This document shows positions 8,305-16,330 of a stretch of DNA of 64,000 bases, piece after piece (the first letter of the stretch is position 1; the number at the start of each line of letters is the position of its first letter). The DNA is from Lentzea fradiae. Lineage in GTDB: Bacteria; Actinomycetota; Actinomycetes; Mycobacteriales; Pseudonocardiaceae. The position numbers and the translations under genes are program-made. The stretch covers positions 160,674-224,673 of the forward strand of contig NZ_FNCC01000010.1 of assembly GCF_900100955.1 (NCBI RefSeq), read 5' to 3'. Below the pieces are notes generated by a model. It was not told where the DNA came from. It was given only the letters and a program-made list of their open reading frames with translations, and did no database searches.

Positions 8305-8310
8305 AGCGAG
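8281..8310. repeat. Dispersed 30-bp repeat, copy B (3' end of the beta-propeller gene)
   Basis: Shares CTTCAGTGT and flanking bases with copies A and C (about 24 of 30 with copy A, one gap). Here it encodes the last residues and stop codon of the propeller gene. On the minus strand it reads TCGCTT then TATTGA after 16 bases, which would be antisense. Confidence 0.5.
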
Positions 8311-8330
8311 TCACCATAGGTGACTCGCTT
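8304..8330. terminator. Hairpin terminator after the beta-propeller gene
   Basis: AAGCGAGTCACC (8304-8315) and GGTGACTCGCTT (8319-8330) form a perfect 12-bp stem with an ATA loop, starting inside the TAA stop codon. The downstream bases are CCC, so termination is likely but not classical. Confidence 0.65.
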
Positions 8331-8332
8331 CC

Positions 8333-8357
8333 CGATATAGCTCGCGTCGCGATATAT
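8333..8357. promoter_or_regulatory. Probable PadR operator/promoter
   Basis: CGATATA occurs at 8333-8339 and again at 8350-8356, and the stretch is a quasi-palindrome with ATATA/TATAT ends around CGCG. It ends 8 bases before the PadR start codon. PadR repressors commonly bind AT-rich inverted repeats in their own promoters; binding here is inferred. Confidence 0.45.
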
Positions 8358-8365
8358 TCCACGAC

Positions 8366-8716
8366 ATGAGTGGTCGAGTGATGTCGGAACAGGCGTTCCT
8401 CGTGCTCACCGCGCTGGCGGAGGAGCCGTTGCACGGCTACGCGATCGTGCAGGCGGTGGAGCAGCTGTCCGAGGGGCGCGTGGAGCTGCGCGTGGGCACG
8501 TTGTACGGGGTGCTGGACAGGCTGGTCGCGGACGGGCTCGCCGAGCGCGACCGGGAGGAGGTGCACCAGGGGAGGCTGCGGCGCTACTACAAGCTCACCG
8601 ACTCCGGTGTGCGGGCTTTGCAGGCGGAGGTCGCGCGGCTCAGTGCCAACGTGCGCGCGGCCTCCGCCGTGCTGCGGGGGAGGGGAGTGCAGGCGTGGAC
8701 GACGGGGCGGGCGTGA
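8366..8716 (+). CDS. PadR family transcriptional regulator
   Basis: 116 residues from ATG 8366. The PadR winged helix is clear: SEQAFLVLTALAEEPLHGYAI, GTLYGVLDRLVADGLAERD and the wing RRYYKLTDSG. The short C-terminal helix (VRALQAEVARLSANVRAASAVL) should dimerise. It is coupled to the next membrane-protein gene by a 4-base overlap. This PadR/HAAS-domain arrangement usually means the regulator controls its own two-gene operon. Confidence 0.92.
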   Translation: MSGRVMSEQAFLVLTALAEEPLHGYAIVQAVEQLSEGRVELRVGTLYGVLDRLVADGLAERDREEVHQGRLRRYYKLTDSGVRALQAEVARLSANVRAASAVLRGRGVQAWTTGRA

Positions 8717-9570
8717 GCAATCTGGAGCGGCGGTACCGGGCGCTGCTGAGGGTCCTGCCGCGGTGGTACCGCGCGGACCGCGAGGAGGAGATGACGGGGA
8801 TCTTCCTGGCCGGCCGGACCGACGAGCTGGACCTGGAGCACGGCTGGCCGGGGTGGGGGGAGACCTGGGCGGTGCTCGGGCTCGCCGTGCGGACGCACCT
8901 GGCGGCGGGGGCGGCGCTCACGAGCGCGCCGGCGGGGGTGCGGTGGCTCGGGGAGATCGTGCGGGCGCTGGGCTTGATCGGGCTGTTCGTGGGGGTGTTC
9001 GAGGCGGGTGCCTCGGTGAGGTCGGTGTTCGACGAGAGCGGTCCGCTCGCGTTCTCCGCGCAGGGCGCCGGGGGGTACCTGTTCAACGTGTTGCCCGTGG
9101 TGGCGTTCGCGGCGTTGCTGGCGGGCAAGCGGACGGCGGCGAAGGTCGCCGCGGGCGTGGCGGCGCTGCCGGGTGTGCTGATGATGCCGTTCGCCGGACT
9201 GTTGGTGCTGTTCCAGCTGCCCGGGCTGGTGACGTTCGCGTGTCTGTGCCTGGGTTTCCACCGGGAGGCGCCGACGCCGCCCGCCGGGCGGCTCGCGTGG
9301 TGGGGTGGGGCAGCGCTGCTGCTGGGCCTGGCCGCCGGGGCGTGGCCGGGGACGGCGCTGCTCGTCGTCGCGGTGGTGGCGGTGCGCGTCTTCGCGTTGG
9401 TGCGCGGTGACTTCGTGCTGGGGCGGGCGGTGTCGGTGTTCGCGCTGCTGGAGCTGGGGCCGGTGGTGTTGCTGCTGCTGAGCGGGACCGTCGTGGAGAT
9501 CGCGGTGGTGCTCGTGGTGCTGCTGGTGGTCAGCGTGGTGGCGCCGGTGCGCAGGCCGCAGTTCTCGTGA
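8713..9570 (+). CDS. HAAS-like domain multi-pass membrane protein
   Basis: 285 residues from GTG 8713, overlapping the PadR stop; a GTG at 8695 is also in frame. Residues 1-30 (LERRYRALLRVLPRWYRADREEEMTGIFLA) resemble the HAAS domain found beside PadR regulators. About seven hydrophobic segments follow, ending LVVLLVVSVVAPVRR. The protein probably senses or responds to membrane conditions under PadR control. No enzymatic motif is visible. Confidence 0.75.
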   Translation: MSNLERRYRALLRVLPRWYRADREEEMTGIFLAGRTDELDLEHGWPGWGETWAVLGLAVRTHLAAGAALTSAPAGVRWLGEIVRALGLIGLFVGVFEAGASVRSVFDESGPLAFSAQGAGGYLFNVLPVVAFAALLAGKRTAAKVAAGVAALPGVLMMPFAGLLVLFQLPGLVTFACLCLGFHREAPTPPAGRLAWWGGAALLLGLAAGAWPGTALLVVAVVAVRVFALVRGDFVLGRAVSVFALLELGPVVLLLLSGTVVEIAVVLVVLLVVSVVAPVRRPQFS

Positions 9571-9571
9571 G

Positions 9572-9601
9572 GGTGTGGCCCGGCGCGAGCCGGGCCACAC
9601 C
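9572..9601. terminator. Bidirectional hairpin between the HAAS gene and the UMF1 transporter gene
   Basis: GGTGTGGCCCGGC (9572-9584) and GCCGGGCCACACC (9589-9601) form a perfect 13-bp stem with a GCGA loop between convergent genes. There is no T-run, as is common for actinobacterial terminators. Confidence 0.75.
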
Positions 9602-9607
9602 AGGGGG

Positions 9608-11017
9608 TCAGACGAGGGCGGGTTCTTCGTTGCCGACGGCCTTGATGGCCCTGCGGACCGGCACGAAGATCAGCAGGACGAAGCCCGCGACGAAGAAGAC
9701 GATCAGGGCCAGGATGGCGGGGCGCAGGCTGCCGGTGGCCTGGCCGACGCCCGCGAACACCAGGGGGCCGAGCCAGCTGGTGGAGCGCTCGCCGACCTCG
9801 TAGAGCGAGAAGTACTGCGCTTCGCGGCCGGGCGGCACCATCTGGCTGAAGAGGCTGCGGGACAGGGCGTTGGTGCCGCCGAGGACGATGCCGATGCCGG
9901 CGGCGACGAGGTAGAACTGCGTCTCGTCGCCGACCTGGACGAAGAAGGCGGCGGTGATCACGGCGATCCAGACGACCAGGGAGCCGAGGATGGTCTTCTT
10001 GGCGCCGACGCGCTTGGCGACGTAGCCGTGCAGGACGCCGCCGATGAAGGCGACGAACTGGACGATGAGGATCACGGTGATCAGCGTCTGCTGTTCGAAC
10101 TTGAGCTCGACGCTGCCGTACTGGGCGCTGACGTTCGCGACGGTGGCGATGCCGTCGGTGTAGATCAGGTAGGTGCCGAGGAAGGCGAGGGTGAGCGGGA
10201 ACGCCTTGGCCTGCTTGAGGGTGCTGCGGAGCTCCTTGAAGCCGGCGGAGATCACCGAGGCGCCCTGTTCGGCGCCGTGGGGGCGCTGGTGCTCGGTGAG
10301 GGCGCGCAGCGGGATGATCGTGAAGGCGGCCCACCAGATGCCGGAGATGACGAACGCGATGCGGGCGGCGTCGCCGGAGGAGATGCCGAGGCTGTCGGCG
10401 GAGAGCGTGATGCCGAGCTGGATGGCGAGGGCGATGCCGCCGCCGAGGTAGCCGAAGGCCCAGCCGCGGCTGGAGACGGCGTCGCGTTCGTCGGGGGTGG
10501 CGATCTCGGGCAGGAAGGCGTAGTAGACGACGACGCTGGCGCCGTAGCAGATGTTGGCGATGATGAAGAAGAGGACGCCGAGCTTCCAGTTGGTGCCTTC
10601 GACGGCGGCGAGGGCGATGGTGGCGGCGGAGCCGGTGAAGGCGAAGGCTCCGAGCATCTTCTTCTTGTTCTGGGTGCGGTCGGCGATGGCGCCCATGATG
10701 GGGAGCACGACGACCTGGATGACGGTCGCGACGGAGAGCAGGTAGCCCCACAGCGAGCCGGCGGGGAACTGCAGGCCGAGGAACGTGACGTCGCAGTTGA
10801 CGAGCGCGTTGTCGTTGCCGCAGGGGTCGGCTCCGTTGAGGGCGGGGTCGGCCTTGGCGGCGTTGGTCGCGATGCTCGTGAGGTACAGCGAGAGGAAGAC
10901 GGTGATCACTGACGTGGGGAACACGGAGTTCGCCACGTCGTACCAGACCCAGCCGCGCTGTTCCCTGCGGCGGCCGGCGGTGGTGGCGTCGGCGGCGTCG
11001 TCGCCCTTGACCTTCAT
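9608..11017 (-). CDS. MFS transporter, UMF1/Atg22 family
   Basis: 469 residues from ATG 11017; a TTG nine codons upstream (11044) is possible. The family hallmark RGWVWYDVANSVFPTSVITVFLSLYL opens the protein. Twelve hydrophobic segments follow, with the MFS loops GAIADRTQNKKKM and HGYVAKRVGAKK. UMF1 members resemble vacuolar Atg22 amino-acid effluxers, but bacterial substrates are not established. It is transcribed toward the UMF1/HAAS terminator. A 17-bp palindrome lies immediately upstream of the ATG and would cover the promoter or ribosome binding region. Confidence 0.88.
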   Translation of the reverse strand: MKVKGDDAADATTAGRRREQRGWVWYDVANSVFPTSVITVFLSLYLTSIATNAAKADPALNGADPCGNDNALVNCDVTFLGLQFPAGSLWGYLLSVATVIQVVVLPIMGAIADRTQNKKKMLGAFAFTGSAATIALAAVEGTNWKLGVLFFIIANICYGASVVVYYAFLPEIATPDERDAVSSRGWAFGYLGGGIALAIQLGITLSADSLGISSGDAARIAFVISGIWWAAFTIIPLRALTEHQRPHGAEQGASVISAGFKELRSTLKQAKAFPLTLAFLGTYLIYTDGIATVANVSAQYGSVELKFEQQTLITVILIVQFVAFIGGVLHGYVAKRVGAKKTILGSLVVWIAVITAAFFVQVGDETQFYLVAAGIGIVLGGTNALSRSLFSQMVPPGREAQYFSLYEVGERSTSWLGPLVFAGVGQATGSLRPAILALIVFFVAGFVLLIFVPVRRAIKAVGNEEPALV

Positions 11018-11022
11018 GACGG

Positions 11023-11039
11023 CGGACAATACTTGTCCG
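11023..11039. promoter_or_regulatory. Palindromic operator candidate upstream of the UMF1 gene
   Basis: CGGACAATACTTGTCCG is a perfect inverted repeat of 7 bp around TAC, 6 bases before the UMF1 ATG on the minus strand. It also overlaps the alternative TTG start at 11044-11042 closely. The regulator is unknown. Confidence 0.4.
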
Positions 11040-11071
11040 ATCAACGGCTTCAGAGGCGGCTGTCCAAGCTG

Positions 11072-11833
11072 TTACCAGCTGTTGCGGGAGCGGAGGACCT
11101 CGCGCAGGACGTCGGGGCGGTCGGTGACGAGTCCGTCGACGCCGAGGTCGAGCAGGGAGTGCATGTCGGCTTCGTCGTCGACGGTCCAGACGTGCACTTC
11201 GAGGGCGCGGCGGTGGGCGGCTCGGACGAAGCGCTGGTCGACGATCTTGAGGCGGCCCTGCTGGACGGGGACTTGGGCGACCTGGCCGCGGACGGCGAGG
11301 CCGGCGAGGGGGACGCGGCCCGCTGCCCAGAGGGCGCCGGCGGAGCGGGGGCCCATCGAGGTGAGCAGCTCGGGGCCGCCGTGGCGGCGCAGGCGGGCGA
11401 GGCGGTGGTCGGAGAAGGCCGCGAGGCAGACGCGGTGCAGGGAGCGGGTGCGGCGGAGCAGGGTGATGATCGGTTCGACGGCGTGGTCGGACTTGACGTC
11501 GATGTTGAAGAAGGTGTCGGGGAGCTCTTCGAGGACGTCGGCGAGGCGGGCGACGGGTTCGCGGCCGCCGACGCGGGCGGTGCGGACGTCGGACCAGGGG
11601 AGGTCGGCGACGCGGCCGGTGCCGTCGGTGGTGCGGTCGAGGGTCTCGTCGTGGTGGACGACGATCTCGCCATCGGCGGTGGCGTGGACGTCGGTCTCGA
11701 TGTAGTGGTATCCCTCTCGCACGGCGCGGCGGAAGGAGCTCAGGGAGTTCTCCATGCCGGTGAGGTCGTCGACGTGCCAGCCGCGGTGGGCGAAGGCGCG
11801 GGGCCGGGGGCCTGCGAGGTACGGGTGGGTCAC
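11072..11833 (-). CDS. Glycerophosphodiester phosphodiesterase
   Basis: 253 residues from GTG 11833 (VTHPYLAGPRPRAFAHRG); the upstream extension of the frame looks non-coding. The GDPD motifs are intact: AHRG and ENSLSSFRRAVREGYHYIETDVHATADGEIVVHHDETLDRTT supply the His-His and metal-binding Glu/Asp residues of the TIM-barrel active site. It cleaves glycerophosphodiesters to glycerol-3-phosphate and an alcohol. No signal peptide is seen, so it probably acts in the cytosol. A promoter candidate lies 70-100 bases upstream within repeat copy C. The UMF1 gene follows 54 bases downstream on the same strand. Confidence 0.9.
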   Translation of the reverse strand: MTHPYLAGPRPRAFAHRGWHVDDLTGMENSLSSFRRAVREGYHYIETDVHATADGEIVVHHDETLDRTTDGTGRVADLPWSDVRTARVGGREPVARLADVLEELPDTFFNIDVKSDHAVEPIITLLRRTRSLHRVCLAAFSDHRLARLRRHGGPELLTSMGPRSAGALWAAGRVPLAGLAVRGQVAQVPVQQGRLKIVDQRFVRAAHRRALEVHVWTVDDEADMHSLLDLGVDGLVTDRPDVLREVLRSRNSW

Positions 11834-12218
11834 GGGGCTGAGTGTGCCTGGTGGTGGTGGCCGTGCGGTGGACGGTGCGTGGCGCGACACTTTCTTGTTT
11901 TTCTCTATTTCTTCAGTGTTGCCTAAAATCAAACCTGTCGGTTGTCGCGTCCACAGAAACGTTCCGAGTCAACAACGCGAGGGAACCGGGGGAGCCCCGG
12001 CTGCCATCGAAGGGGCTCAGGACACCGCGGCAGGGGAGAGGTCGTTGAAGCGCGAACAGGCGAAGCAGTCGCCCCGGCACGAATCGACTCGACGTGATCA
12101 AACCTCATCCGAAACCACCGGCACCGGCAGGACCGGCGCCGGTCGTCTCCCTACGAAGGTAGTGCTTTCTGGCGCGTCGCTGGAGGTCAAGCGGCGTCAT
12201 TCGCTACCGTCGCGCGCC
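11834..12218. other. 385-base intergenic region with possible leader structures
   Basis: It lies between the divergent glycerophosphodiesterase and zinc-finger genes. It holds repeat copy C and, on the plus strand, mutually exclusive stems: CCGGGG/CCCCGG (11986-11991 with 11995-12000) versus AGCCCC/GGGGCT (11993-11998 with 12012-12017), plus CTGCC/GGCAG (12001-12005 with 12029-12033). No riboswitch class is recognised, and no convincing small ORF is seen. Confidence 0.4.
11903..11932. repeat. Dispersed 30-bp repeat, copy C (glycerophosphodiesterase promoter)
   Basis: Matches copy A at 24 of 30 positions without gaps and includes CTTCAGTGTT. On the minus strand it reads TTGATT, 17 bases, AATAGA, a sigma-70-like promoter aimed at the glycerophosphodiesterase gene about 70 bases downstream. 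Confidence 0.6.
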
Positions 12219-12560
12219 ATGGAGCGCTCCGTGGAGGCCGATGAGCCGAGGCACTGTGCGTGGTGCGGGAGGCGGTTGCCGGGGAGTGGCCGGATCGGGC
12301 GGCCGCGGCGGTATTGTGCGCAGCCGTGCCGGCAGCGTGCCTATGAGCGCAGGGCCGCGTTGCAGCGGGGTGGTCTGCCCGAGGACGCGGTGGTGCTCTC
12401 GACGGCGGAGCTGGCTGATCTGCAGGACCGGCTGTTCCAGCTGCGGTGTGCCGCGGAGGACGTGGTGACGGCGGCGCAGGACGGTGCGGAGAACGAGGAG
12501 CTGAGGAAGCTGGCGGCGGAGCTGGTGGAGTCGGCGAAGGGCTTGGAGCGGCTGCGGTAG
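12219..12560 (+). CDS. Small protein with treble-clef-like CxxC...C...C motif
   Basis: 113 residues from ATG 12219. Residues about 11-45 read HCAWCGRRLPGSGRIGRPRRYCAQPCRQRAYERR, a CxxC-x(n)-CxxxC zinc knuckle like that found at the C-terminus of CGNR proteins. The second half is predicted to be helical and acidic (DLQDRLFQLRCAAEDVVTAAQ), possibly a coiled coil. It is probably a DNA- or RNA-associated small protein; the function is unknown. The downstream cyclic-di-GMP gene starts 63 bases later on the same strand. Confidence 0.75.
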   Translation: MERSVEADEPRHCAWCGRRLPGSGRIGRPRRYCAQPCRQRAYERRAALQRGGLPEDAVVLSTAELADLQDRLFQLRCAAEDVVTAAQDGAENEELRKLAAELVESAKGLERLR

Positions 12561-12623
12561 CCGTTCGCACAACAGCGAACCAACCGGCGTAGCGGGTTGC
12601 TTACGTCCGGTGATCGGACGATC

Positions 12624-14633
12624 ATGACGCGCGTGATGTCCTACTGCCGCACGGTGCTGGACCGGGCGGGCGTCAGCTATGCCGTGACGGATGCGCGCGG
12701 GAACGTGCTGTGGTGCAACCGTGCCATGAGTGCTGTGCTGGGTGTTCCGGTGGAGCAGGCGTACGGGCGGTCGTTGCCGGCGTTGCTGCCGGGTGCGCCC
12801 GAGGTGCCTGCTCCGGCGCGGGAGGTGCTGGTACCGGGGCCGAAGTGGCTCGAGGTGCGGTGTTCCCGGTTGGGTGACGACCTGATGTACGAGGTCGTGG
12901 ACGTGTCGGCGTGGCGTGACCGCGAGCTGGCGGTGACGCAGGAGGCGGACGCGTTGCGGCGGGCTCAGGCGCTGGGGCGCATGGGTACGTGGGAGTGGGC
13001 GGTCCGGGAGGACCAGGTGACGTGGTCGGACACGTTGCTGGAGATGTTCGGGTTCGAGCCGGGGACGGCGTTCGACTTCGAGCTGTACTCGCGGTTGGTG
13101 CATCCGGACGATCTGCCGATGATCGAGGAGACGCTGGACGCCGCGTTGAAGACGGGGTCGGTGTTCACCTACACGCATCGGATGTTGCGTCCGGATGGTG
13201 CGGAGCGGGTGTTCGAGTGTTTCGGTGAGGTCGTGCTGGGTGATGACGGTGCGCCGTTGCGTGCGTTGGGGACGGCGCATGACGTGACGCAGACGTCGCG
13301 GGTGCATGACGAGCTGGTGCGGATGGCGGAGCAGGACCCGTTGACGGGGTTGCCGAACCGGCGGGCGTTGACGCGGGCGTTGGAGCGTGAGCTCGCGAAC
13401 GGTGTGTCGGGTGCTTTGCTGGTGCTGGATCTGGACAACTTCAAGGACGTCAACGATCTGCGTGGTCATGCGGTGGGTGACCGGGTGATGCGGATGCTGG
13501 CGTCGGCGTTGCAGTCGCGGTTGGGTGATCGGTTGATCGCCCGGCTGGGTGGTGACGAGTTCGCGGTGGTGTTGCCGGGTGCGTCGCCGAAGGACGCGTC
13601 GGCGGTGGCGGATGGGTTGCGGGACGCGGTGGCGGGTTTTCCGCTGGCGGGGATCGGGACGCCGGCGCGGATCACGGTGTCGACGGGGCTGGCGGAGTTC
13701 GGTCCTGGTGACTCGTGGGAGTTGGTGCTGGCGAACGCGGATTTGGCGTTGTACGCGTCGAAGGCGGCGGGCCGGGATCGGGTGACGGTGTACGAGCCGA
13801 ACCATTACGCGGACACGGTGAAGCGTGTGAGTGTGCTGGACCGGTTGCGGGCGGCGTTGGCCGGTGGTGGGTTGGCGTTGTACGGGATGCCGATGGTGGA
13901 GCTGACGACGGGTCAGACGCTGGGGCATGAGTTGTTGTTGCGGTTGGAGGACGGGCAGGAGCCGTATTTGGGTCCTGCGGACTTCTTGCCGGTGGCGGAA
14001 CGGTCGAACCTGATCCTGGACGTGGACAGGTGGGTGTTGTCGACGGCGATCGACGCGTTGGTGGCGGAGCCGGATTCGCGGTTGCGGTTCAACGTGAACG
14101 TGTCGGGGCGGACGTTGGAGGATCCGGACTTCGGGGACTTCGTGCTGGAGAAGCTGGGGTCGGCGGGGGTGGCGCCGGGCCGGTTGGGGTTGGAGATCAC
14201 GGAGACGGCGGCGGTGACGAACTTGGACGCGGCGGTGGCGTTGGCGACGCAGCTGCGGGGGTTCGGGTGCCGGATCACGTTGGACGACTTCGGGTCGGGT
14301 TTCGGGTCGTTCGTGCATCTGAAGCATCTGCCGATCACGGGGATCAAGATCGATGGTGAGTTCGTGAAGGGGATCGAGACTTCGGACGCGGACGCGGTGC
14401 TGGTGTCGGGGATCGTGCAGATCGCGAACGGGTTGGGTTTGTCGGCGGTGGCGGAGTGGGTGGAGCGGCCGTCGCAGGTGGAGGCGTTGCGGCGGTTGGG
14501 TGTGCGGGTGGGGCAGGGGTTTCATCTGGGCAGGCCGGTGCCGTTGCGTGATGTGGTGAGCGCGGAGCGCATGCCGCCGAATGGCGCATTGTCCTCTCGG
14601 GTGGTTGGCGCAGAGGATGGTGCGCGCTCCTGA
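12624..14633 (+). CDS. PAS-PAS-GGDEF-EAL cyclic-di-GMP synthase/phosphodiesterase
   Basis: 669 residues from ATG 12624 (an ATG at 12636 is also possible). Two PAS domains (about residues 10-95 and 115-225, the second with WEWAVREDQVTWSD and LVHPDDLP) precede a GGDEF domain with intact GGDEF at 309-313 and an EAL domain from about 400. The EAL signature reads ELL at 436-438, while ITE, DDFGSGF, KID and AEWVE keep most catalytic positions. No membrane segment is seen. It likely makes or degrades cyclic-di-GMP in response to a PAS-bound signal. Coding sequence is very G/T-rich on the plus strand. Confidence 0.92.
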   Translation: MTRVMSYCRTVLDRAGVSYAVTDARGNVLWCNRAMSAVLGVPVEQAYGRSLPALLPGAPEVPAPAREVLVPGPKWLEVRCSRLGDDLMYEVVDVSAWRDRELAVTQEADALRRAQALGRMGTWEWAVREDQVTWSDTLLEMFGFEPGTAFDFELYSRLVHPDDLPMIEETLDAALKTGSVFTYTHRMLRPDGAERVFECFGEVVLGDDGAPLRALGTAHDVTQTSRVHDELVRMAEQDPLTGLPNRRALTRALERELANGVSGALLVLDLDNFKDVNDLRGHAVGDRVMRMLASALQSRLGDRLIARLGGDEFAVVLPGASPKDASAVADGLRDAVAGFPLAGIGTPARITVSTGLAEFGPGDSWELVLANADLALYASKAAGRDRVTVYEPNHYADTVKRVSVLDRLRAALAGGGLALYGMPMVELTTGQTLGHELLLRLEDGQEPYLGPADFLPVAERSNLILDVDRWVLSTAIDALVAEPDSRLRFNVNVSGRTLEDPDFGDFVLEKLGSAGVAPGRLGLEITETAAVTNLDAAVALATQLRGFGCRITLDDFGSGFGSFVHLKHLPITGIKIDGEFVKGIETSDADAVLVSGIVQIANGLGLSAVAEWVERPSQVEALRRLGVRVGQGFHLGRPVPLRDVVSAERMPPNGALSSRVVGAEDGARS

Positions 14634-14655
14634 TTCCCCGCCTGATGGGTTGATC

Positions 14656-15282
14656 GTGTCGTCTTGTGGTGTGCGTCGTCTCGAGTTGTTCGTTGCCGAG
14701 CCCGAGTTGTCGGTGGACTTCTTCGCGGGTGTGCTGGGGTGGACGGTGCTGGCCGAGCCCGGTGGGTCGTTCTCGGGGTGGGTGGGTGATCGGCTGGCTG
14801 CCCAGGTCGTGGTGGGGGACGCGGGGTGGCGGGTGGTGTTCGGTGGTGATGGTCCGCGTGGGCTGGAGCTGAACTCGGCGGTGGACTCGGGGCGGGTGTT
14901 GCACGGTCCGTGGGCGCCGCCGCCGCGTCATGGTGAGCCGTGCTGGGTGGAGCTGGGGTCGGGGGACTCGGGTTATTGGGTGCGGGAGCTGGGGTGGGAG
15001 TCCGTGCCCGGTGGGTTGTTCTCGTCGTCGCGTGCGGGTGAGTCGCGGGTGGTGGCGGGGTGTGCCGGGGAGGGTGGTTCCGGGGCGGGGTGGGGTGTGT
15101 TCTTCGCTGTGGACGACCTGGAGTCGGCGTTGGTGCGGGTGTCGCGGTGGGATGGTGAGGTGGTGTCGGGTCCGGTGTCGTCGGCGCGGGGTGTGGTGGC
15201 GTCGATCTCGGGTCCGAGGGGTGGGCGGTGTGTGTTGCTGGAGCGTCCGTCGGGGTGGGGCGGGGTTCTGGTGGGGGCGTAG
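14656..15282 (+). CDS. VOC (glyoxalase/bleomycin-resistance superfamily) protein
   Basis: 208 residues from GTG 14656; an ATG at 14617 is an alternative. Two betaalphabetabetabeta-type modules are seen: RRLELFVAEPELSVDFFAGVLGWTVL and GWGVFFAVDDLESALVRVSRWDGEVV, the second ending RGGRCVLLERP. VOC proteins may be lyases, isomerases or binding/resistance proteins; the substrate is unknown. The last 310 bases of this gene are antisense to the 3' end of the convergent WYL regulator frame. Protein-like composition and the family motifs support this gene as real. Confidence 0.75.
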   Translation: MSSCGVRRLELFVAEPELSVDFFAGVLGWTVLAEPGGSFSGWVGDRLAAQVVVGDAGWRVVFGGDGPRGLELNSAVDSGRVLHGPWAPPPRHGEPCWVELGSGDSGYWVRELGWESVPGGLFSSSRAGESRVVAGCAGEGGSGAGWGVFFAVDDLESALVRVSRWDGEVVSGPVSSARGVVASISGPRGGRCVLLERPSGWGGVLVGA

Positions 15283-16238
15283 AGGTCTGCTGTCACGGTT
15301 GCTTGGTGGTGGAGGGCGTCGCGGAGCCACTGGGGGTGGAGGGCTTCGGCGTGGGTGGAGTGTTGCCAGAGGGCCCATCGGGCGTGGCGGTGGTCTTGGA
15401 ACGTGACGGTGAGGTGGAGCCAGTCGTCGGGGCCGGTGTGTTCGGTGTGGACGGCGACGGCGGTGGTGAGCAGGGTTTCGCGGTGGTCGGGGTGGAGTCG
15501 TAGGCGGACGGTGACCTGGTTGTCGCCTGCGCGGAAGCGGGTGCCGCGGTCGTGCCAGGCGCGGTCGAGGTCGACGTGGTCGGGGCGTTGGGCGGGTTCG
15601 TCGAGGTGGCGTGCGGCGCGGACGCGGGAGAGCCGGTAGGTGCGGTCTTCGCCGTCGCGGGTGGCGAGCAGGTAGGTGTGGTCTCGGACGGTGACGAGGC
15701 CGATGGGGTCGATGGTGCGCCAGCGGGGTTTGTGGCCGTGTGCGGCGTAGTGGATGCGGAGTTTGTGGCCGGAGAAGACGGCTGTGCGGATTTCGGCGAG
15801 GGTGTCGTCGGGTGGTTCGGGTGGTGTGGTGCGGCGGGCGAGCAGGTCGGTGTCGGGGTCGATGAGCAGGCGCCGGGTGACGTCGGTGGCGGCGTTGCGG
15901 TGGGTGTCGGGGAGTGCGTCGACGACTTTGAGCATGGCGGAGGCGAGGGCGGAGCCGAGGCCGAGGGTTGGGGTGCCGCGGCGGGAGCCGGCGATGAGCA
16001 GGGCGAGTGCTTCGTCGTGGGTGAGGCCGGTGAGTTCGGTGTGGAAGCCGGGCAGGAGGGTGAAGCCGCCGTTGCGGCCGCGTTCGGCGTAGACGGGGAC
16101 GCCGGCGGCGGAGAGGGCGTCGATGTCGCGCAGGACGGTGCGGGTGGAGACCTCGAGGTGGCGGGCGAGGGTGGTGGCGGAGAGGCGTCCGTGGCGGCGC
16201 AGGAGCAGGACGAGGGACACCAGCCGGTCGGCGCGCAT
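14973..16238 (-). CDS. WYL-domain (YafY/DeoR-type) transcriptional regulator with an antisense-encoded tail
   Basis: 421 residues from ATG 16238. The N-terminal winged helix (RLVSLVLLLRRHGRLSATTLARHLEVSTRTVLRDIDAL) and a WYL domain around RTIDPIGLVTVRDHTYLLA and YRLSRVRAA are clear. Family members end at about 315-325 residues, here near VTADLYAP. The remaining roughly 100 residues are Pro/Thr/Ser/Asp-rich and are encoded opposite the VOC gene. The ancestral stop appears to have been lost. WYL proteins bind nucleic-acid or nucleotide ligands and often regulate stress genes. The target is unknown. Confidence 0.85.
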   Translation of the reverse strand: MRADRLVSLVLLLRRHGRLSATTLARHLEVSTRTVLRDIDALSAAGVPVYAERGRNGGFTLLPGFHTELTGLTHDEALALLIAGSRRGTPTLGLGSALASAMLKVVDALPDTHRNAATDVTRRLLIDPDTDLLARRTTPPEPPDDTLAEIRTAVFSGHKLRIHYAAHGHKPRWRTIDPIGLVTVRDHTYLLATRDGEDRTYRLSRVRAARHLDEPAQRPDHVDLDRAWHDRGTRFRAGDNQVTVRLRLHPDHRETLLTTAVAVHTEHTGPDDWLHLTVTFQDHRHARWALWQHSTHAEALHPQWLRDALHHQATVTADLYAPTRTPPHPDGRSSNTHRPPLGPEIDATTPRADDTGPDTTSPSHRDTRTNADSRSSTAKNTPHPAPEPPSPAHPATTRDSPARDDENNPPGTDSHPSSRTQ

Positions 16239-16330
16239 GGGCGGAGATTCTAGGAAATACGTGACAGCGGGTGTCGTGTTTTGCTTGGGACGCTGTTGAT
16301 CACACGGCGGAGGTGCCGCCGGTGGGGTCG

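Noticed and set aside
12204..14525. A 773-residue frame antisense to the GGDEF-EAL gene
   Set aside because: It is Arg/His/Pro-rich low-complexity sequence typical of the opposite strand of a high-GC gene; the plus-strand product has full domains.
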